Assembly: GCA_010671905.1 (NCBI GenBank)
Contig: JAAHII010000001.1
Span: 7,092,026-7,156,025, forward strand
DNA: 64,000 nt
From: Leptolyngbya sp. SIOISBB
Lineage (GTDB): Bacteria > Cyanobacteriota > Cyanobacteriia > Phormidesmidales > Phormidesmidaceae
Direction: 5' to 3'
The notes beneath the pieces were generated by a model that did not search any database, had not been told where the DNA came from, and saw only the letters and a list, made by a program, of their open reading frames with translations. Of the stretch, positions 62,995 to 64,000 are shown piece after piece. The position numbers and the translations under genes were made by a program. How positions within the stretch are numbered: position 1 is the first letter of the stretch; each line of letters begins with the position of its first letter.

Positions 62995-63192
62995 ATGGCA
63001 AAGAAGCTACAAGAGCGCGCTCAGGCGAGATGGCGCAAAACTTTATTGAAGGGGACGTTGTGGCTGTCTTCAGAATTGGTCTTAGGCATGATCGGCATGG
63101 ATACGATGGCCGACTATGGCGAATTTTTGATGCAGCATCAAGTGACTGATCACATCAATCAGGCGATCGCGACGATTACGACTGTGATGTAA
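62995..63192 (+). CDS. Small conserved-looking hypothetical protein, 65 residues
   Basis: Basic N-terminus (MAKKLQERAQARWRKTLLKGT) followed by a hydrophobic helix (LWLSSELVLGMIGMDTMADY) and a polar tail. Could be a small membrane-associated or helical protein. A good promoter lies upstream, which supports a real gene. No ribosome site stands out other than GGAG at 62981-62984. Family not recognised. It is 148 bp from clpP on the same strand, so may not be co-transcribed. Confidence 0.6.
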   Translation: MAKKLQERAQARWRKTLLKGTLWLSSELVLGMIGMDTMADYGEFLMQHQVTDHINQAIATITTVM

Positions 63193-63297
63193 TTTACCAA
63201 GTGGCCTCTAGCGTGCTTTAGCGCTAACCATTCAGCAATCACTGTCCAGATGTTAGCGATTGATCAAAATTAAAGTTGTCAGGGCGGTAATCTAACC

Positions 63298-63325
63298 TTC
63301 GACCGTCCGTACAAATCGGTAGAAT
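63298..63325 (+). promoter_or_regulatory. Candidate clpP promoter
   Basis: TTCGAC (63298-63303), 16-bp spacer, TAGAAT (63320-63325), 15 bp before the clpP start. Fits a group-1/2 sigma factor promoter with short leader. The close distance to the ATG leaves little room for a ribosome site, so another start (ATG 63356) may be used. Confidence 0.45.
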
Positions 63326-63340
63326 CATAAAAAGCAGTAG

Positions 63341-63961
63341 ATGGAATTGACGTCGATGATCCCAACCGTTATTGAGCAGTCAGGCCGTGGTGAACGCGCG
63401 TTTGACATTTATTCTCGTCTGTTGCGAGAGCGCATCGTCTTTTTGGGCCAAGAAGTCACCGCTGATTCAGCGAATCTGATTGTGGCGCAAATGCTCTTCC
63501 TCGAAGCAGAGGACCCAGAGAAGGATATCTACCTCTACATCAACTCTCCGGGTGGCTCGGTGTCTGCTGGTCTTGGGATCTTTGACACCATGAATCACAT
63601 TCGCCCCGATGTTTGCACAATTTGTGTCGGCTTGGCTGCTAGTATGGGTGCTTATTTGCTGACGGCAGGTAAAAAGGGCAAACGTATGAGTTTGCCAAAC
63701 TCTCGCATCATGATTCACCAGCCGTTGGGGGGAGCTCAAGGGCAAGCCACTGACATCGAAATTCAAGCTAAAGAGATTTTGTATCTTAAGGACTTGCTAA
63801 ATCAGGCCCTTGCCGAAAATACCGGTCAGCCCCTCGACAAGATTGCGGCTGATACTGAGCGCGATTTCTTTATGTCTCCTCAAGAGGCAGTGGAGTATGG
63901 TCTGATTGATCAGGTTATTGATCGTCACTCCGTTGGTAGCCGCCCTACCCCAGTTGCCTGA
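63341..63961 (+). CDS. clpP: ATP-dependent Clp protease proteolytic subunit
   Basis: 206 residues. The serine protease triad is S101 in GLAASMGA, H126 in [14 protein letters not shown] and D175 in TERDFFMS. The oxyanion loop [12 protein letters not shown] is present. Forms the tetradecameric chamber that works with ClpX or ClpC. Start at ATG 63341 or ATG 63356 ([17 protein letters not shown] is the usual start of cyanobacterial ClpP). Not followed in the window by clpX; the next 39 bases end the window. Confidence 0.97.
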   Translation: MELTSMIPTVIEQSGRGERAFDIYSRLLRERIVFLGQEVTADSANLIVAQMLFLEAEDPEKDIYLYINSPGGSVSAGLGIFDTMNHIRPDVCTICVGLAASMGAYLLTAGKKGKRMSLPNSRIMIHQPLGGAQGQATDIEIQAKEILYLKDLLNQALAENTGQPLDKIAADTERDFFMSPQEAVEYGLIDQVIDRHSVGSRPTPVA

Positions 63962-64000
63962 ACAAGCTGAGCAATGGATGACTGAGTCATCGGCCTAGAT

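Overview
The window is chromosomal DNA of a cyanobacterium. The HIP1 octamer GCGATCGC is very frequent, and many genes are of typical cyanobacterial form (single-frame LarC, MutS2 with Smr domain, ClpP, CHASE2-GGDEF-EAL, a cache/histidine kinase/receiver/cyclase hybrid, a DUF1400-like hydrolase, YcaQ). Gene style and size suggest a filamentous Leptolyngbya- or Nodosilinea-like lineage, but the genus cannot be fixed from the sequence. No rRNA or tRNA gene was seen.

Layout. 1-654: a cation efflux (CDF) gene that runs off the left edge. 0.9-4.7 kb: a decayed CRISPR locus with a cas6 broken by two +1 frameshifts, an 11-repeat array, a second relic array of another repeat family, and a membrane-anchored protein of unknown function. 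No other cas gene is in the window. 5.3-7.7 kb: a methyltransferase, a YcaQ-type DNA glycosylase and a pilin-like or lipoprotein gene. 7.9-20.7 kb: a lipid-catabolism region with two alpha/beta hydrolases, then an acyl-CoA synthetase, FadN-type hydroxyacyl-CoA dehydrogenase/enoyl-CoA hydratase, FadA thiolase, FadE acyl-CoA dehydrogenase and an OsmC protein. Together these would form a complete fatty-acid beta-oxidation route, which model cyanobacteria are usually said to lack. 21.3-29 kb: housekeeping genes (two metallophosphoesterases, cobQ, an RsuA-family pseudouridine synthase, a RodZ-like protein, a thioredoxin/DsbD-like membrane protein). 29.4-47.6 kb: a surface-polysaccharide cluster with ABC export, methyltransferases, CapA-like and asparagine-synthase-like proteins, glycosyltransferases, a WecG-type and a WbaP-type transferase and an O-antigen ligase. 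Its core (about 30-37.8 kb) is AT-rich and lacks HIP1 sites, which suggests later acquisition. 47.9-64 kb: YrdC/Sua5, larC, sppA, a multidomain cyclase, mutS2, guaD, a CHASE2-GGDEF-EAL protein, two small proteins and clpP.

The clearest system is the beta-oxidation region. The two hydrolases could release fatty acids, FadD would activate them and FadE-FadN-FadA would shorten them to acetyl-CoA. The cluster has unusual regulatory DNA: an 18-bp perfect palindrome upstream of fadD and a 103-nt G-free tract before fadN. A second theme is dispersed or decaying repetitive DNA: two CRISPR arrays sharing a leader motif at the same distance, and an inverted pair of about 90-105 bp elements, one carrying a heptamer expansion.

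Four single-base indels in or beside short G/C runs break genes that otherwise look intact. They are either real pseudogenes or assembly errors and should be resolved before loss of function is concluded.
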